Below the pieces are notes generated by a model that did no database searches, was not told where the DNA came from, and saw only the letters and a program-made list of their open reading frames with translations. The translations under genes and the position numbers were made by a program. A DNA stretch of 64,000 bases from Deltaproteobacteria bacterium (GTDB taxonomy: Bacteria; Myxococcota_A; UBA796; GCA-2862545): assembly GCA_007693595.1 (NCBI GenBank), contig REDI01000041.1:163939-227938 (forward strand). Reading direction: 5' to 3'. Every line of letters begins with the position of its first letter. Positions within the stretch are counted from its first letter, which is position 1. Below are positions 1 to 8,945 of the stretch, piece by piece.

Positions 1-1010
1 CAGGCCTCGCGACCATCGGGGTGAGCCAGGCGGAAGTCTGGCACGAGCACCGCGCGATCTCCGAGGGGCAGCGGCCTGTCCCCTTCGTGCAGGCGCCAGG
101 GGGTCTGTCTGGCGTAGAACCGCTCCGAGAAGGCCTCTTGCTCTCGGGTGCGATAGGCGCCGGTGTCGACACGGTGGCTCTTGAGGTTGAAGCCGTTGTC
201 GAGCACGAGGCTCTTGGGGTGGCGCGCCTTGGTCCAGAGCACGGTGGCGTGGAGCTCCCAGGGGCACTCTTGTAGTAAGATCGCCGGAAAAAAGCTCGCG
301 AGCTCCATGCCGTAGCGCGTGGATTGTCGAAGCAGGGAGGCTGGGCCGTCGAAGGTGATCGAGAGGTGGTCGGGGTGGTGTTCCGCCTCGATCATGAGCT
401 GGTGGAACTTGGCGATCCGGACGAGCTGCTGCAGTCGTGGCTGGGAGGGCTTCGAGAGCCGGAGCCGTAGGTCGGTGGCGTGAAGCAAGAGGGACTGTAC
501 GAGGGCGACGTTGTAGCGGTCGAGCAGCCACGCGGCGTCTTGGCCGCGAAAGCCTACGAGACGTTCCTGGTCCCGCAGGTCGGCGTAGAGCGCCTCGCGC
601 ACGTCCTCGGCGTCGCAGGCGAGCTCTTCGGCGACCCGGCGGAGCACGTCCTCAGCGGTGGTCCTTCCCAAAGGGCCTGGCTCCAGCGCGAGGGGGCCGA
701 CTTCGCGGGCGGTGCGGAAGACCTTCGCCCGAAGCTCCTTGGGTGGCAGGGGGCTGCGCATCTCGAAGTCGGAGTGATCGAATAGGATCTTTGCGAGGCC
801 CTTGAGGATCTTGTGGTCCCTGCGGGTGCCGATCCAGGCCTTGACCTCGTCTGCGATCTCGCCCCGTCGCTGTCGATCCTGAAGCGCGTTGGCCCAGATC
901 TCGATCAGGTCTTGGGCGGCCTGATGCAGAGAGGCGCGCTCGGGATCGATGAAGGACGGATGGATCGAAGCGCCCCGTACCGACGCGCGGAGGAGGTCGC
1001 GGGTCAGCAT
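1..1010 (-). CDS. DUF790 / Bax1-like nuclease family protein (C-terminus cut by window edge)
   Basis: The frame is open from an ATG at 1010 to the left window edge, giving 336 residues with no stop. Residues 1-10 read MLTRDLLRAS, followed by HPSFID, KILKGLAKILFDHSDFE and STRYGMELASFFPAILLQ, which is the pattern of DUF790 proteins. In archaea this family is Bax1, a structure-specific DNA endonuclease that partners the XPB helicase. The gene starts 13 nt after the stop of the 762-residue protein on the same strand, so they are probably co-transcribed. An XPB-like helicase gene would be expected just beyond the left edge but cannot be seen. The SD sequence is weak. Family assignment is fairly sure; the bacterial role is not known to me. 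Confidence 0.8.
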   Translation of the reverse strand, partial: MLTRDLLRASVRGASIHPSFIDPERASLHQAAQDLIEIWANALQDRQRRGEIADEVKAWIGTRRDHKILKGLAKILFDHSDFEMRSPLPPKELRAKVFRTAREVGPLALEPGPLGRTTAEDVLRRVAEELACDAEDVREALYADLRDQERLVGFRGQDAAWLLDRYNVALVQSLLLHATDLRLRLSKPSQPRLQQLVRIAKFHQLMIEAEHHPDHLSITFDGPASLLRQSTRYGMELASFFPAILLQECPWELHATVLWTKARHPKSLVLDNGFNLKSHRVDTGAYRTREQEAFSERFYARQTPWRLHEGDRPLPLGDRAVLVPDFRLAHPDGREA

Positions 1011-1023
1011 GGCTCAAGCGGAG

Positions 1024-3312
1024 TCATGTGGGCGAGCCAAGACTCTTGACCACCCGCTGCCACGTGGCGAGGGTCGCCTTGTGCCACTTGGATGGGTTCA
1101 CTTCTTTGATGTAGTCTTTTGGGACTCCTCGGGTGTAGACGACGGGGAGGATCCGACGAAGGAAGGTCTCGGTGGCGGGGTGCCCTTCGGGCAGGGTGCA
1201 GAGCTCATCGGTGACATGGGCGAGACGCTGGGCTCCGCCGGCGCCCTTGGCCACCCCCCGGGCCAGTGCGGTGCTGAGATCGAGGATGAAGGACCCATCC
1301 TCGGGGTCTGAAGTCAGCGAGAAGCGGACGAGTAAGGCGGCATGCGACGCGGCAGACCACCCCTCGGCCGAACCCATGCACTCGGTCATGACCCACAACG
1401 ACCGCCGCTCTTTGTGTTGAGCGGGGGGAAAGGCACACAGTCGGGTCAGACGGGTCGCGAGGTTGGTCCGACCATTGCGCTCTGGGGGGCGCGCGCAGAT
1501 CTCGAGCCATGACCAGATAGGGGAGGCGCCGTCGGCGAGGGCGAGACGCGCAGCACCGTCCGCGATGTCCACGTCGGGGAAGCGCCAGAACTGCACCTCG
1601 GCCACCCGCTCTCGCAGCTCCCGTTCCGCACGCTGGATCTGGGCCTCGGGCATCCCGAGCTGGTCGGCGATCTGGACCTCAGCGGGGCAAACTTGGGCAC
1701 GAACGTCGATGCAGTGCTCCCAGAGCGGATCGTGGGGCCCGCTCGTGACGGGGCTGACGAGCGAGCTCAGCCGCCGGGAGGTGGTGTGGCGCGCCACATG
1801 CCCTACCCATCGCATAGCCTGCGGGCTCTGGGCGAGGACGCTCAGCAGGGGGTCGAGCTCGACGTCGGGGTTGCGGTCGATGGTGCTGGCGATCCGACGT
1901 AGCAGCATATCGGCGCGACCGTCGTGCTCGTCGACCATGAGCGCCTGCCAGAGCTGCGCAAGGGCGTCGGGCCCGTTGGGGGAGGCCAGGAGCTCGTCGA
2001 CCAAGGACAGGAGAGCGCCCTCAGGGCGTCGGCTGCTCGGCAGGTGAACCCAGGCGTCCGCGACCACCTGTCCGGCCCCTTCGGCGATGAGGGTGTGTGC
2101 CGCGGGGCTCTCGCAGGCCGCGAGGGCGTCGGAGAAGCGCGCGTGGTGGAGCAGGAGCATGACGTACTCGGTCCAGAGCGACGAGAGTACGGCAGGAGGC
2201 ATGGGCAGGGGCTCCCTCTCGAGGGTGACGCCAAGCTCAAGGGTCGCGGCCATGGCGCTTGGGCCTTCGTCGGCCCAGCGGAGCAGCGCGCGTGCCCAGG
2301 CGTCGCTGTGGCTGTTTCGAGGCCGTACGCGCGTGATCGCACCGAGCACGTCTTCGGATGGGGCCTCCGGCGCGCCGTCGAGCCAAGCCTTGACCTCGCG
2401 AGCGCGGTGCGCTTCGGGTTGGCCGACCAGCGAGAGCCAAGCCTCGGGGCTGCGCTGACGCAGTCGGCCCGTGCCGAGGGATGGGGCGCCGGGCTCCGCG
2501 AGGGTCGGGCGGCTCTGGTTCCATCGAGGCGCGATGCCTTCCGCCCAGGGGTCGTCGGCATCGGGCTCGTACCAGCCTGAGGCCTCCTCGGCCTGCTCGA
2601 GAGCGTCGGCTTGGAGCCTGTCGAAGAGGAAGGTGGCCGGAAGGTCATCAGCGAGCGCTGGGTCTTCGCCAATGCGCAGGATGAAGAAGCCTTCGGGGGG
2701 CTCACTCGTGAGGATGACGTCCCAGTCGCTGGGATCTGGGCGATGTTCGTAGCCCGAGAGTCGCAAGACCTCTCGGATGGGTCGCGGGAGCAAGGTGAGC
2801 AGCGACAGCAGGAACCAACGGCTGGCATGGACGGCGTCTTCGGGGTCGTGCTCGCCCAAGAGGATGGCGACGGGGAGCTCCTGGGTCCGCAGCGCCGCCA
2901 CCACGCCCGCGATCAGGCAGGCGCAGGGGCGGCTGCCCCCGGCGAGGCGACGCGCCGCCTCGATGGAGGTGCGCAGTGGAAGCGGGCCGGGGATCGGGCC
3001 AGTCGGTGGGGCGGTGTGGTCGAACCATCGCGAGGAGCGCCAGAGCCAGGCTGGATGCCGCAGCTTCAGGGCGACCTCGGAGGGTACGATCCTCCAGGTG
3101 AACCCGGAAGGACTGCCGCGCCCGATCGCCCAGCGCCCGCCTTCGAGGGGATAGGCACGATCCCCTGGAGGGTGGACCGAGGAGCTCTCGCGGTCCAGAT
3201 CGAGGAGACGCTCGAGCTCCGATCGGGAGATCCCGAGCTCGGGGTGTGAAGAGTCGACGCGAGGACCGTCGGCTTCGAGCCGTACATGGACGTGGGGCAG
3301 TGCGAGGGTCAT
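1024..3312 (-). CDS. large protein resembling GTPase-associated protein 1 (GAP1), function unknown
   Basis: This 762-residue protein has no signal peptide or membrane segment. Residues about 25-75 (SRSELERLL, YPLEGGRWAIGRGSPSGF) and 150-210 (LGEHDPEDAVHASRWFLLSL, LLPRPIREVLRLSGYEHRPD, WDVILT) look like the N-terminal and middle modules of GAP1-type proteins, known from predicted GTPase-associated conflict systems of multicellular bacteria. The C-terminal two thirds look alpha-helical and repeat-like, perhaps a scaffold. It lies 41 nt downstream of an OmpA-type lipoprotein gene and 13 nt upstream of the DUF790 gene. The open frame and coding character are clear; the family call is by resemblance only. 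It could equally be an unrelated helical-repeat protein. Confidence 0.55.
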   Translation of the reverse strand: MTLALPHVHVRLEADGPRVDSSHPELGISRSELERLLDLDRESSSVHPPGDRAYPLEGGRWAIGRGSPSGFTWRIVPSEVALKLRHPAWLWRSSRWFDHTAPPTGPIPGPLPLRTSIEAARRLAGGSRPCACLIAGVVAALRTQELPVAILLGEHDPEDAVHASRWFLLSLLTLLPRPIREVLRLSGYEHRPDPSDWDVILTSEPPEGFFILRIGEDPALADDLPATFLFDRLQADALEQAEEASGWYEPDADDPWAEGIAPRWNQSRPTLAEPGAPSLGTGRLRQRSPEAWLSLVGQPEAHRAREVKAWLDGAPEAPSEDVLGAITRVRPRNSHSDAWARALLRWADEGPSAMAATLELGVTLEREPLPMPPAVLSSLWTEYVMLLLHHARFSDALAACESPAAHTLIAEGAGQVVADAWVHLPSSRRPEGALLSLVDELLASPNGPDALAQLWQALMVDEHDGRADMLLRRIASTIDRNPDVELDPLLSVLAQSPQAMRWVGHVARHTTSRRLSSLVSPVTSGPHDPLWEHCIDVRAQVCPAEVQIADQLGMPEAQIQRAERELRERVAEVQFWRFPDVDIADGAARLALADGASPIWSWLEICARPPERNGRTNLATRLTRLCAFPPAQHKERRSLWVMTECMGSAEGWSAASHAALLVRFSLTSDPEDGSFILDLSTALARGVAKGAGGAQRLAHVTDELCTLPEGHPATETFLRRILPVVYTRGVPKDYIKEVNPSKWHKATLATWQRVVKSLGSPT

Positions 3313-3353
3313 CCGACCTCCAACAAGGAAGGACCCATAACGGGTTGGCGGGC

Positions 3354-3983
3354 TCAGTCCGTCATCGTAGGGATGAGATAAAGGACGACCCTTCGGTTGA
3401 CCCGACGACCCGCGTCGGTGTCGTTCGAGGTCAGGGGATCGCTGCTCCCACGACCGAGGACGCTGATCCGGTGTGGCTCGATGCCCTCGGCCATCAAGCG
3501 ATCGGCCAGGGCATGGGCCCGGGCAGCCGTGAAGAGCAAGGGGCTCTGGAAGTTCTTCCGCTGCTCGACCGGCACGCCAACATCGTCGGTGTGTCCCTCG
3601 ATGTCGACTCGGTAGCCCGTGTGGTTGCGCAGCGCGGTCGCCACCATGTCGAGGGTCATCTGGGCTTCCTGCCGCAACGAGAGCTGGTCGATGCCGAAGA
3701 GATGAGCCGCTGGGAAGGTGACCTTGGTTATTCGGCCCTGGCGCTCGATGTTCAGCTCGGTTCCTTTGAGGATCTGATGGAGCTCCTGGTAGATCGCGCC
3801 GGGTTCGGTACGCCCATCGCGGCAGGTCGCGGCCTCATACTCGAGGGCGTTGACCGTCTGGCGCAGCGCTGCGACCTCGCGGTTGAGCTGACCGACCAAC
3901 CCGCCGCCATCGGGATAGACGTGCTTTGGGCCGCAAGCTGTCGCTGCGAGCCAGATCGCGAAGGGCCAGGAGGACCGGGTCAC
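3354..3983 (-). CDS. OmpA-family peptidoglycan-binding lipoprotein
   Basis: A 209-residue protein starts at GTG, with a short signal peptide ending in a lipobox around residue 17 (AATACG). A short coiled-coil-like stretch follows (residues 28-50, LNREVAALRQTVNALEYEAA), then a C-terminal OmpA/MotB domain. The domain shows IEGHTDDVG with the Asp that contacts diaminopimelate, TAARAHALADRL with the matching Arg, and NRRVVLYL. It therefore probably sits in the outer membrane and grips peptidoglycan. Its start overlaps the stop of the exonuclease gene by four bases (GTGA), so the two are translationally coupled. Why a DNA-processing gene is coupled to an envelope gene is unclear. Confidence 0.85.
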   Translation of the reverse strand: MTRSSWPFAIWLAATACGPKHVYPDGGGLVGQLNREVAALRQTVNALEYEAATCRDGRTEPGAIYQELHQILKGTELNIERQGRITKVTFPAAHLFGIDQLSLRQEAQMTLDMVATALRNHTGYRVDIEGHTDDVGVPVEQRKNFQSPLLFTAARAHALADRLMAEGIEPHRISVLGRGSSDPLTSNDTDAGRRVNRRVVLYLIPTMTD

Positions 3984-4864
3984 GCGGTGGTCCCCCGCGG
4001 ATCGGAGATGCAGGGGTCGAGCATCCAGTCATCGGCCCGAAAGGTCTTGGGGGAGGGACGATGGCGACCTGCCCCCCGCACGCTCAGCCAGCGCTGGATC
4101 CAGGCGCGGATGCTCTCGGGCCAGACGTAGTGCCAGCCATCGAGGCGCTTCTCGCGTGCCAGCGCGAGCCCGGCGAGGTGGAGCGGGTGGTCGCGGACCG
4201 GCTCGCTTTGGTGCTCGCCTTGGGTAAACACGAGCTGCCCGGAGTCGTCGATGGCGAAGGGGCCGCCTTCGGGGGGGCGTCCGACGGCCCGAGCCCAGTC
4301 GAGCATCGCCTGAAGATCATCGGTGATGTCGGCGTTCTGCGCCATCTGTAAGAAAGCGCGCCCGCACGCGCCGGCGTCATCGGTCGCGCGGTGGGCGTCG
4401 ACCAAGGGCACATCCAGCCGCTTGCACAGGTCGCCGAGCTTGTGGCTGCGGGCGTCGGGGAAGACCGCCATGGAGACATCGACGGTATCGACCTCGGCGA
4501 GGGGCTCGGGCCAAGGGAGCCCGACCCGAGAAAACTCGGCGGTGAGGAAGGCCATGTCGAAGGGAAAGTTGTGGGCGACGGCCACGCAGTCGCGCAGCAG
4601 AGCGTGGATCTCGGGGGCGACTTGAGAGAAGGTTGGTTTTCCGGCGACGTCGGCATCTTGGATGCCCGTGATCTCGGTGACCTTCTTGGGGATGGGGATC
4701 TTGGGGTCGATGAGCCAGGAGTGAGGGGCTGCCTCGGCGATCTCGCCGGCTTCGTCGAGGGTGAAGACGATCGCGCCGAACTCGATCACCCGATCGCCCA
4801 GGAAGGGACGCAATCCTGTTGTTTCGGTATCGAAGGCGACGATGGGCAGGTGCTTCCAGCGCAT
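3980..4864 (-). CDS. DnaQ-like 3'-5' exonuclease (DEDDh family)
   Basis: This 294-residue protein carries the exonuclease motifs in order: ExoI DTETTG near residue 12, ExoII HNFPFDMAF near residue 98, and ExoIII HRATDDA near residue 158. The His before Asp in ExoIII defines the DEDDh class. Such enzymes act as DNA polymerase III epsilon proofreading subunits or as stand-alone DNA/RNA trimming exonucleases. The C-terminal 110 residues do not match the epsilon tail that I know and end in a basic, Trp-rich segment. The gene is first in a minus-strand run continuing with the OmpA lipoprotein, GAP1-like and DUF790 genes, so a DNA repair or defence role is possible but unproven. Confidence 0.85.
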   Translation of the reverse strand: MRWKHLPIVAFDTETTGLRPFLGDRVIEFGAIVFTLDEAGEIAEAAPHSWLIDPKIPIPKKVTEITGIQDADVAGKPTFSQVAPEIHALLRDCVAVAHNFPFDMAFLTAEFSRVGLPWPEPLAEVDTVDVSMAVFPDARSHKLGDLCKRLDVPLVDAHRATDDAGACGRAFLQMAQNADITDDLQAMLDWARAVGRPPEGGPFAIDDSGQLVFTQGEHQSEPVRDHPLHLAGLALAREKRLDGWHYVWPESIRAWIQRWLSVRGAGRHRPSPKTFRADDWMLDPCISDPRGTTA

Positions 4865-4943
4865 GTTCTCAGGGTATCAAGGGGACGATGTTGCGGGGAG
4901 GGCACATCAGACTTCTGGGCTGCGTACCGAAAGAGCGTGTGGC

Positions 4944-5498
4944 TCAGCCTTGAACCAAGGGCAGGACGGCTTCTCGCGCGGCCCGCTGGGCGGACTCGCG
5001 GTGGCTGAGCCACTCGGTGTGGGCGTTTGGACCGACGAGGTTGGACACTCCGAGGACCGCGGCGAACGGCACGCCGGCCTCGCGACAGGCGAGGGCGACG
5101 CCGAAGGACTCGAGGTGCTCGCACTGCCAGCCGTCGGAGAGGCGGCCCACCAAGACCTCGTCGGTGGTCACCGCGCCACAGGAGAGCACGGCGACCCGCG
5201 GGCCATGGATCGCGCTGGTGAGGTCGGCCGCACAGGGGATGGGCGAAGGGGGGCGAGGGACGTAGCCGAGGCCCATGGCGGCGACGCCGAAGGCGAGCCC
5301 GACCCGCTCCGCGACGACGACGGAGCCGATGGGGGGGCCTCCCGGATAAGCGCCACAGGTGCCCAAGAGGAGCACGGCGGTGGGGCGGCGCGCTGCGAGG
5401 GCTGCGGCCGCTCCGGCGGCGCTCGCAACGGGCCCGATTCCGACCGGGACCCCTTCGAGATCACCCAGCTCTTCGGCTACGGCCGCCATCAGTAGCAT
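4944..5498 (-). CDS. mqnB: futalosine hydrolase-like nucleosidase (MqnB-like)
   Basis: A 184-residue nucleoside phosphorylase/hydrolase-fold protein. GIGPVASAAGAAAAL near the N-terminus, LLLGTCGAYPG, and GVPFAAVLGVSNLVGP near the C-terminus match futalosine hydrolase, which removes hypoxanthine from futalosine in the alternative menaquinone pathway. MTA/SAH nucleosidase is the alternative, but the GVSNLVG segment favours MqnB. The frame is open upstream to 5531, but ATG at 5498 is preferred because a perfect AGGAGG lies six bases before it. The other futalosine genes are not in this window. The mid-region is somewhat divergent, so the substrate is inferred. Confidence 0.65.
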   Translation of the reverse strand: MLLMAAVAEELGDLEGVPVGIGPVASAAGAAAALAARRPTAVLLLGTCGAYPGGPPIGSVVVAERVGLAFGVAAMGLGYVPRPPSPIPCAADLTSAIHGPRVAVLSCGAVTTDEVLVGRLSDGWQCEHLESFGVALACREAGVPFAAVLGVSNLVGPNAHTEWLSHRESAQRAAREAVLPLVQG

Positions 5499-5504
5499 CG
5501 CGCG

Positions 5505-5510
5505 CCTCCT
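5505..5510 (-). promoter_or_regulatory. ribosome binding site fixing the mqnB-like start
   Basis: The minus strand reads AGGAGG here, six bases before the ATG at 5498. This supports the shorter protein over the ATG at 5531, which has no comparable site. Confidence 0.7.
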
Positions 5511-5765
5511 ATGCTGGTCTAGTCCATCCATGGCGTCTACGTCAACAGAGGTCTGGGTCCGTTGTCACGCGGGTCGACTCACCGGCCTTCCACGAGAGAC
5601 TGCAGGCGGAGCCAAGGTGGCGCCACGCCAGTGGTCGTACAGAAAATGAAATGCTTGGAACCGCTCCTCTAGAGATATGGTCTATGTAACTAGAGCATCG
5701 GCTGGGCGAGTCTGTCCCGTCCCTTCAGGTCTTGTGCACGACGGCTCAGGGGTGTGATATACCCG

Positions 5766-5783
5766 GTTCGTGGTTGGACGAAC
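5766..5783. promoter_or_regulatory. inverted repeat, candidate TetR-type operator
   Basis: Perfect arms GTTCGT and ACGAAC are separated by six bases, about 87 bp upstream of the regulator ATG. TetR-family proteins often bind such 16-20 bp palindromes near their own gene. A GATATA -10-like element sits a few bases upstream. Assignment is by position only. Confidence 0.35.
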
Positions 5784-5869
5784 TCTCCCAAGGCGATCTC
5801 AGATACGGCCCCTCCTACCTTGAGAGTGTATTGTTCGGTCATTCCCCCCCGCACATTGAGAGGAGCCTC

Positions 5870-6448
5870 ATGGCCAAATCCCGCCGTCGAATCTCTCGCG
5901 AGGAGATCTTAGAGGGCGCTGCGACCATTCTTGAGTCGGGCGTCTTTGCTGATCTCACCGTCGACTCCCTTGCTCGTGAACTTCATATGAGCAAGTCGAC
6001 ACTCTACAAACACTTCGCGAGCAAGGACGACCTGATCGTCGCGCTGGTAGACAGACGCTGTCAAGATACGGAGCGAGAGCTCGAAGAAGCCAACTTCTTG
6101 ACCGACTCCCTCGATGCGCTCAAGCTCATTTTCAAGATTTACGCGAGTCACGCCGCGCGGCTCCCTGCTGCGGTGATCCTCCAGTCCCACAAGCTTCCCA
6201 GGGGTAGCCAAGAGCGGGTCGAGCGCACCTCGTCGACCCTGGGGCGCTCGTTCCGGAGCGTGCTCAAGCGCGGAGTCGAGGAAGGAACCTTCACCGATGT
6301 GGGGTCCGAGCTCGCCGCGACCTGTTTCATCGCGTGCGCGGAAGGCGCGATGGTGGCCGCCGCTCGCGGGTCCGTCCAGTTGCCGCGCTCCGAGGCGGTC
6401 GAGTCCGTCCACAAGTTGCTACTTCCGGGGCTCGGCGTCTCCGTCTAG
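5870..6448 (+). CDS. TetR/AcrR family transcriptional regulator
   Basis: From the ATG at 5870 the protein has 192 residues. Residues about 10-55 form the TetR helix-turn-helix (LTVDSLARELHMSKSTLYKH), followed by an all-helical ligand-binding and dimerisation domain. The frame is open upstream to 5732, but AGGAG at 5861-5865 and the basic start MAKSRRRIS favour 5870. The ligand is unknown. It is divergent from the mqnB-like gene and convergent with the peroxiredoxin gene. Autoregulation through the inverted repeat at 5766-5783 is plausible. Confidence 0.9.
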   Translation: MAKSRRRISREEILEGAATILESGVFADLTVDSLARELHMSKSTLYKHFASKDDLIVALVDRRCQDTERELEEANFLTDSLDALKLIFKIYASHAARLPAAVILQSHKLPRGSQERVERTSSTLGRSFRSVLKRGVEEGTFTDVGSELAATCFIACAEGAMVAAARGSVQLPRSEAVESVHKLLLPGLGVSV

Positions 6449-6465
6449 TGCCGCAGGGCTCGCCA

Positions 6466-6494
6466 CGACGTCCTTTCGGGGGGAAGGGACGTCG
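6466..6494. terminator. hairpin between convergent genes
   Basis: CGACGTCC at 6466-6473 pairs with GGACGTCG at 6487-6494 around a 13-base loop. It lies in the 87-bp gap between the convergent regulator and peroxiredoxin genes. There is no clear T-tract, so it may act as a bidirectional or Rho-assisted stop. Confidence 0.4.
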
Positions 6495-6535
6495 GGACCA
6501 TCACGGATGCGGTCGCCCCATGGGTGTCCGGACGC

Positions 6536-7009
6536 TCACGCCGGTCCGAAGAGGTCATCGACGCGGCGGAGCACGTCGTCGGCGTGCCCTTTGACCTTGA
6601 CCTTGGGCCAGACGTGGCGGAGCACTCCGTGCTGGTCGAAGAGGAAGGTGCTTCGGATGATCCCTTCGTAGACCTTGCCGTAGAGCTTCTTCTCGCCCCA
6701 GACGCCCCAGGGCTTCAGGATGACGTGGTCGGGATCCGAGAGCAGGGGCATGGTCAGGTCGTACTTGGAGGCGAAGTTCTGCTGCCTCTTCAGAGAGTCG
6801 GCCGAGACGCCGTAGATCTTCACTCCTCTGGACGCGAACTCACCGTCGAGGTCCCGAAAGGCGCAGGCCTCTTTGGTGCAGCCTGGCGTGTTGGCCTTGG
6901 GATAGAAGAAGAAGACGACGGGGTGACCGCGCAGGTCTTTCCACTGGACCTTGGTTTCATCGTGAGCGGTGAGGGTGAAGGGGTCGACGGGATCTCCGAC
7001 GTTGAGCAT
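6536..7009 (-). CDS. bcp: peroxiredoxin, Bcp/PrxQ type
   Basis: A 157-residue cytosolic thiol peroxidase. The active-site segment FYPKANTPGCTKEACAFRD has the peroxidatic Cys in TPGC and a second Cys five residues later, the arrangement of atypical 2-Cys Bcp/PrxQ enzymes. SADSLKRQQNFASKYDL and the C-terminal RSTFLFD stretch also fit. It reduces hydrogen peroxide and organic hydroperoxides with thioredoxin. It is transcribed divergently from recQ. A TAGGGA motif inside CGCGTTAGGGA (7037-7047), shared with the AidB-like gene, sits about 27 bases upstream of the ATG. Confidence 0.93.
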   Translation of the reverse strand: MLNVGDPVDPFTLTAHDETKVQWKDLRGHPVVFFFYPKANTPGCTKEACAFRDLDGEFASRGVKIYGVSADSLKRQQNFASKYDLTMPLLSDPDHVILKPWGVWGEKKLYGKVYEGIIRSTFLFDQHGVLRHVWPKVKVKGHADDVLRRVDDLFGPA

Positions 7010-7036
7010 GACATCTCCGGGTCGTGGGTGGCGGGG

Positions 7037-7047
7037 TCCCTAACGCG
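7037..7047 (-). promoter_or_regulatory. CGCGTTAGGGA motif upstream of bcp
   Basis: On the minus strand the 11-mer CGCGTTAGGGA ends 27 bases before the bcp ATG. The identical 11-mer lies 23 bases before the AidB-like gene (17081-17091). It may contain a -10 element or an activator site; no -35 match is convincing. Confidence 0.35.
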
Positions 7048-7070
7048 AGCCCGCGGGAGCCGTGGGCTCG
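7046..7070. promoter_or_regulatory. inverted repeat between bcp and recQ
   Basis: Arms CGAGCCC and GGGCTCG (7 bp, perfect) are separated by 11 bases in the divergent promoter region. It could be a regulator site or a leader hairpin. The GC-rich background makes chance possible. Confidence 0.3.
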
Positions 7071-7121
7071 GGTCTCGGCCAGCGGTCGAACGCGCTACGG
7101 TCTGGCGCACAGGGAGGTGTG

Positions 7122-8933
7122 GTGCAGTCGCCCCTAGATGTCTTGCGTGGGATCTTCGGCTACCCCTCCTTCCGCCCAGGCCAGCGCGAGGCGGTCGACG
7201 CGTTCCTCTCCGGGCGCGACGTGCAGGTCTTGCTGCCGACCGGGGGCGGCAAGTCGCTCTGCTATCAGGTGCCCGCGATCCTCCGAGCTGCCCAAGGCGC
7301 GACCTTGGTGATCAGTCCGCTCATCGCTCTGATGGACGACCAGGTCAGCGCGCTGCGGGACCGCGGGATCCGGGCGGTCGCGCTGCACTCGGCGATGCGC
7401 TGGCCCGAGGTGCGGGCCAGCCGCGAGGAGGCGCGCGAGGCCGTGCTGATCTACGCCTCGCCCGAGCGGCTCCGTACGGCGCGCTTTCGGCGCTGGCTGC
7501 GCGAGGTGGGGGTGGTGGCTGCGGTGGTGGACGAGGCTCACTGCGTGAGCCAGTGGGGTCACGACTTTCGCCCTGACTACCGCCACCTCGACGCCCTCAA
7601 GACGGAGCTCGCGGTCCCGGTGATGGCGCTCACCGCCACCGCGACCCCCGAGGTCATGTCCGACATCGCCGCGACCTTGTCGCTCACCGAGCCGGTGGTG
7701 GTTCGCGGGGACCTCTCGCGCCCGAACCTCACCTGGAGCGTCGAGCATGTGCGTGGCGATGCGGCGCGAGCCGAGCGGGCCGCCGAGATCGTGGCCGAAG
7801 CGGTGGCCAAGGGGGGGCGCGCGCTCCTGTATGCGGCGACCCGTAAGCGGGTTCGATCGACCCACGAGGTGTTGCGGCGGGCGGGGCTTCGCGCCGAGTG
7901 GTATCACGCGGGTCGGACCCCGGAGGTCCGTCAGCGGGTGCAAGACGCCTTCGCTTCAGGCGAGGTGCGGGTGCTCGTCGCGACCAACGCCTTCGGCATG
8001 GGGGTCGATCTTCCAGACGTTCGGGCCGTGGTGCACGTCCAGGCCCCCGGCAGCGTCGAGGCCTGGATGCAGGAGGCGGGCCGGGCGGGGCGGGACGGTC
8101 TGCCGGCCCGGTGCGTGCTCCTCTACAGCCCGCAAGACGCGCTCACCCATCAGCGGCTCCGTGGGAAGGGCGCGCGACGAGGGGCGGAGCAGAGCTGGGA
8201 CCGCATGCAGGGCCTGATCTATAGCGCGGAGTGCCGCGAAGTGGCCATGGTCCGGACGTTCACCGGCCATTCGGGTCCAGCGTGTGGGCGCTGCGATGCC
8301 TGTCGGCGTCCCAGGGAGGTGGCGGCGCAGGTCGCGCAGACCCGCGAGCAGCTCTCCTCGGCGCGAAGCGCACGGCGCATCAAGGCGCGCGAAGAGGCCT
8401 CGGTGCGCCTGGACGCCGAACAGCTCGACTTGGTGGTGGGCTTTGTCGAGGGGCTGCGCAAGCCCCTCGGGCGCCGCTTGATCGCCAAGGGGCTGCGCGG
8501 ATCCGCGGCGAAGGACGTCAAACGCAAGAGGCTCTCCGAGAACCCTCACTACGGCGCCCTTCGCGGCACGCCCGAGGTCGCGATCTTCCGCGCCCTTGAC
8601 GACCTGTTGGAGCAGGGTCGACTCGCCCCAAAGGGTCGCAAGTATCCAACGCTCTGGATCCCGGACAAGCCGGTTCGCAAGCGATCCTCGAACGGCACGC
8701 GCCAGCGCGGCGAGCCGCCTCTGCCCGCCGCGCTTCGCGCCTGGCGTCGCCGCGAAGCTCGTCGTCGCAGGATCAAAGCGTATCAGGTCTTTCAGGACAA
8801 GACCCTGCACGCCATCGTCGCACAGCAGCCCCAGACCGTCGCGGAGCTGGCGTCTGTCCCTGGTATGGGTCCGGTTCGGCTCAAGAAGTACGGTCAAGCC
8901 ATTCTCGAGATCCTACGGGAGCATGGCGGCTAG
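7122..8933 (+). CDS. recQ: ATP-dependent DNA helicase RecQ
   Basis: About 603 residues from GTG at 7122. AGGGAGG at 7111-7117 lies four bases before it; GTG at 7119 is the alternative. The order is typical of Rec[15 protein letters not shown] motif 0, Walker [10 protein letters not shown] (Lys44), [20 protein letters not shown] (DEAH box and aromatic-rich loop), TATATP motif III, and helicase motifs V/VI ([18 protein letters not shown]). A zinc-binding CGRCDAC segment and a C-terminal HRDC-like domain (residues about 525-600, ending in [16 protein letters not shown]) follow. It unwinds DNA 3'-5' in recombination and fork repair. The region between zinc site and HRDC is unusually basic. Confidence 0.93.
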   Translation: MQSPLDVLRGIFGYPSFRPGQREAVDAFLSGRDVQVLLPTGGGKSLCYQVPAILRAAQGATLVISPLIALMDDQVSALRDRGIRAVALHSAMRWPEVRASREEAREAVLIYASPERLRTARFRRWLREVGVVAAVVDEAHCVSQWGHDFRPDYRHLDALKTELAVPVMALTATATPEVMSDIAATLSLTEPVVVRGDLSRPNLTWSVEHVRGDAARAERAAEIVAEAVAKGGRALLYAATRKRVRSTHEVLRRAGLRAEWYHAGRTPEVRQRVQDAFASGEVRVLVATNAFGMGVDLPDVRAVVHVQAPGSVEAWMQEAGRAGRDGLPARCVLLYSPQDALTHQRLRGKGARRGAEQSWDRMQGLIYSAECREVAMVRTFTGHSGPACGRCDACRRPREVAAQVAQTREQLSSARSARRIKAREEASVRLDAEQLDLVVGFVEGLRKPLGRRLIAKGLRGSAAKDVKRKRLSENPHYGALRGTPEVAIFRALDDLLEQGRLAPKGRKYPTLWIPDKPVRKRSSNGTRQRGEPPLPAALRAWRRREARRRRIKAYQVFQDKTLHAIVAQQPQTVAELASVPGMGPVRLKKYGQAILEILREHGG

Positions 8934-8945
8934 CGCTCGGCGGAC

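Larger units (their letters stand above)
5499..5869. other. 371-bp divergent intergenic region
   Basis: This is the longest gap without a gene in the window. It separates the divergent mqnB-like and tetR-type genes and contains a locally AT-richer stretch (about 5640-5700). A CTCTAG/CTAGAG inverted pair lies at 5667-5672 and 5690-5695, and a GTTCGT/ACGAAC inverted repeat at 5766-5783. I found no convincing small ORF or RNA gene. It probably holds both promoters and the regulator's own operator. Confidence 0.6.

Noticed and set aside
652..1017. Minus-strand 121-codon frame at the left edge
   Set aside because: It is Arg/Pro-rich and out of frame with the DUF790 coding frame that runs off the window edge.
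3354..3983. OmpA lipoprotein as part of the tube/OmpA system
   Set aside because: It is a normal peptidoglycan-associated lipoprotein 36 kb away with the usual binding Asp; no link to the tube gene is visible.
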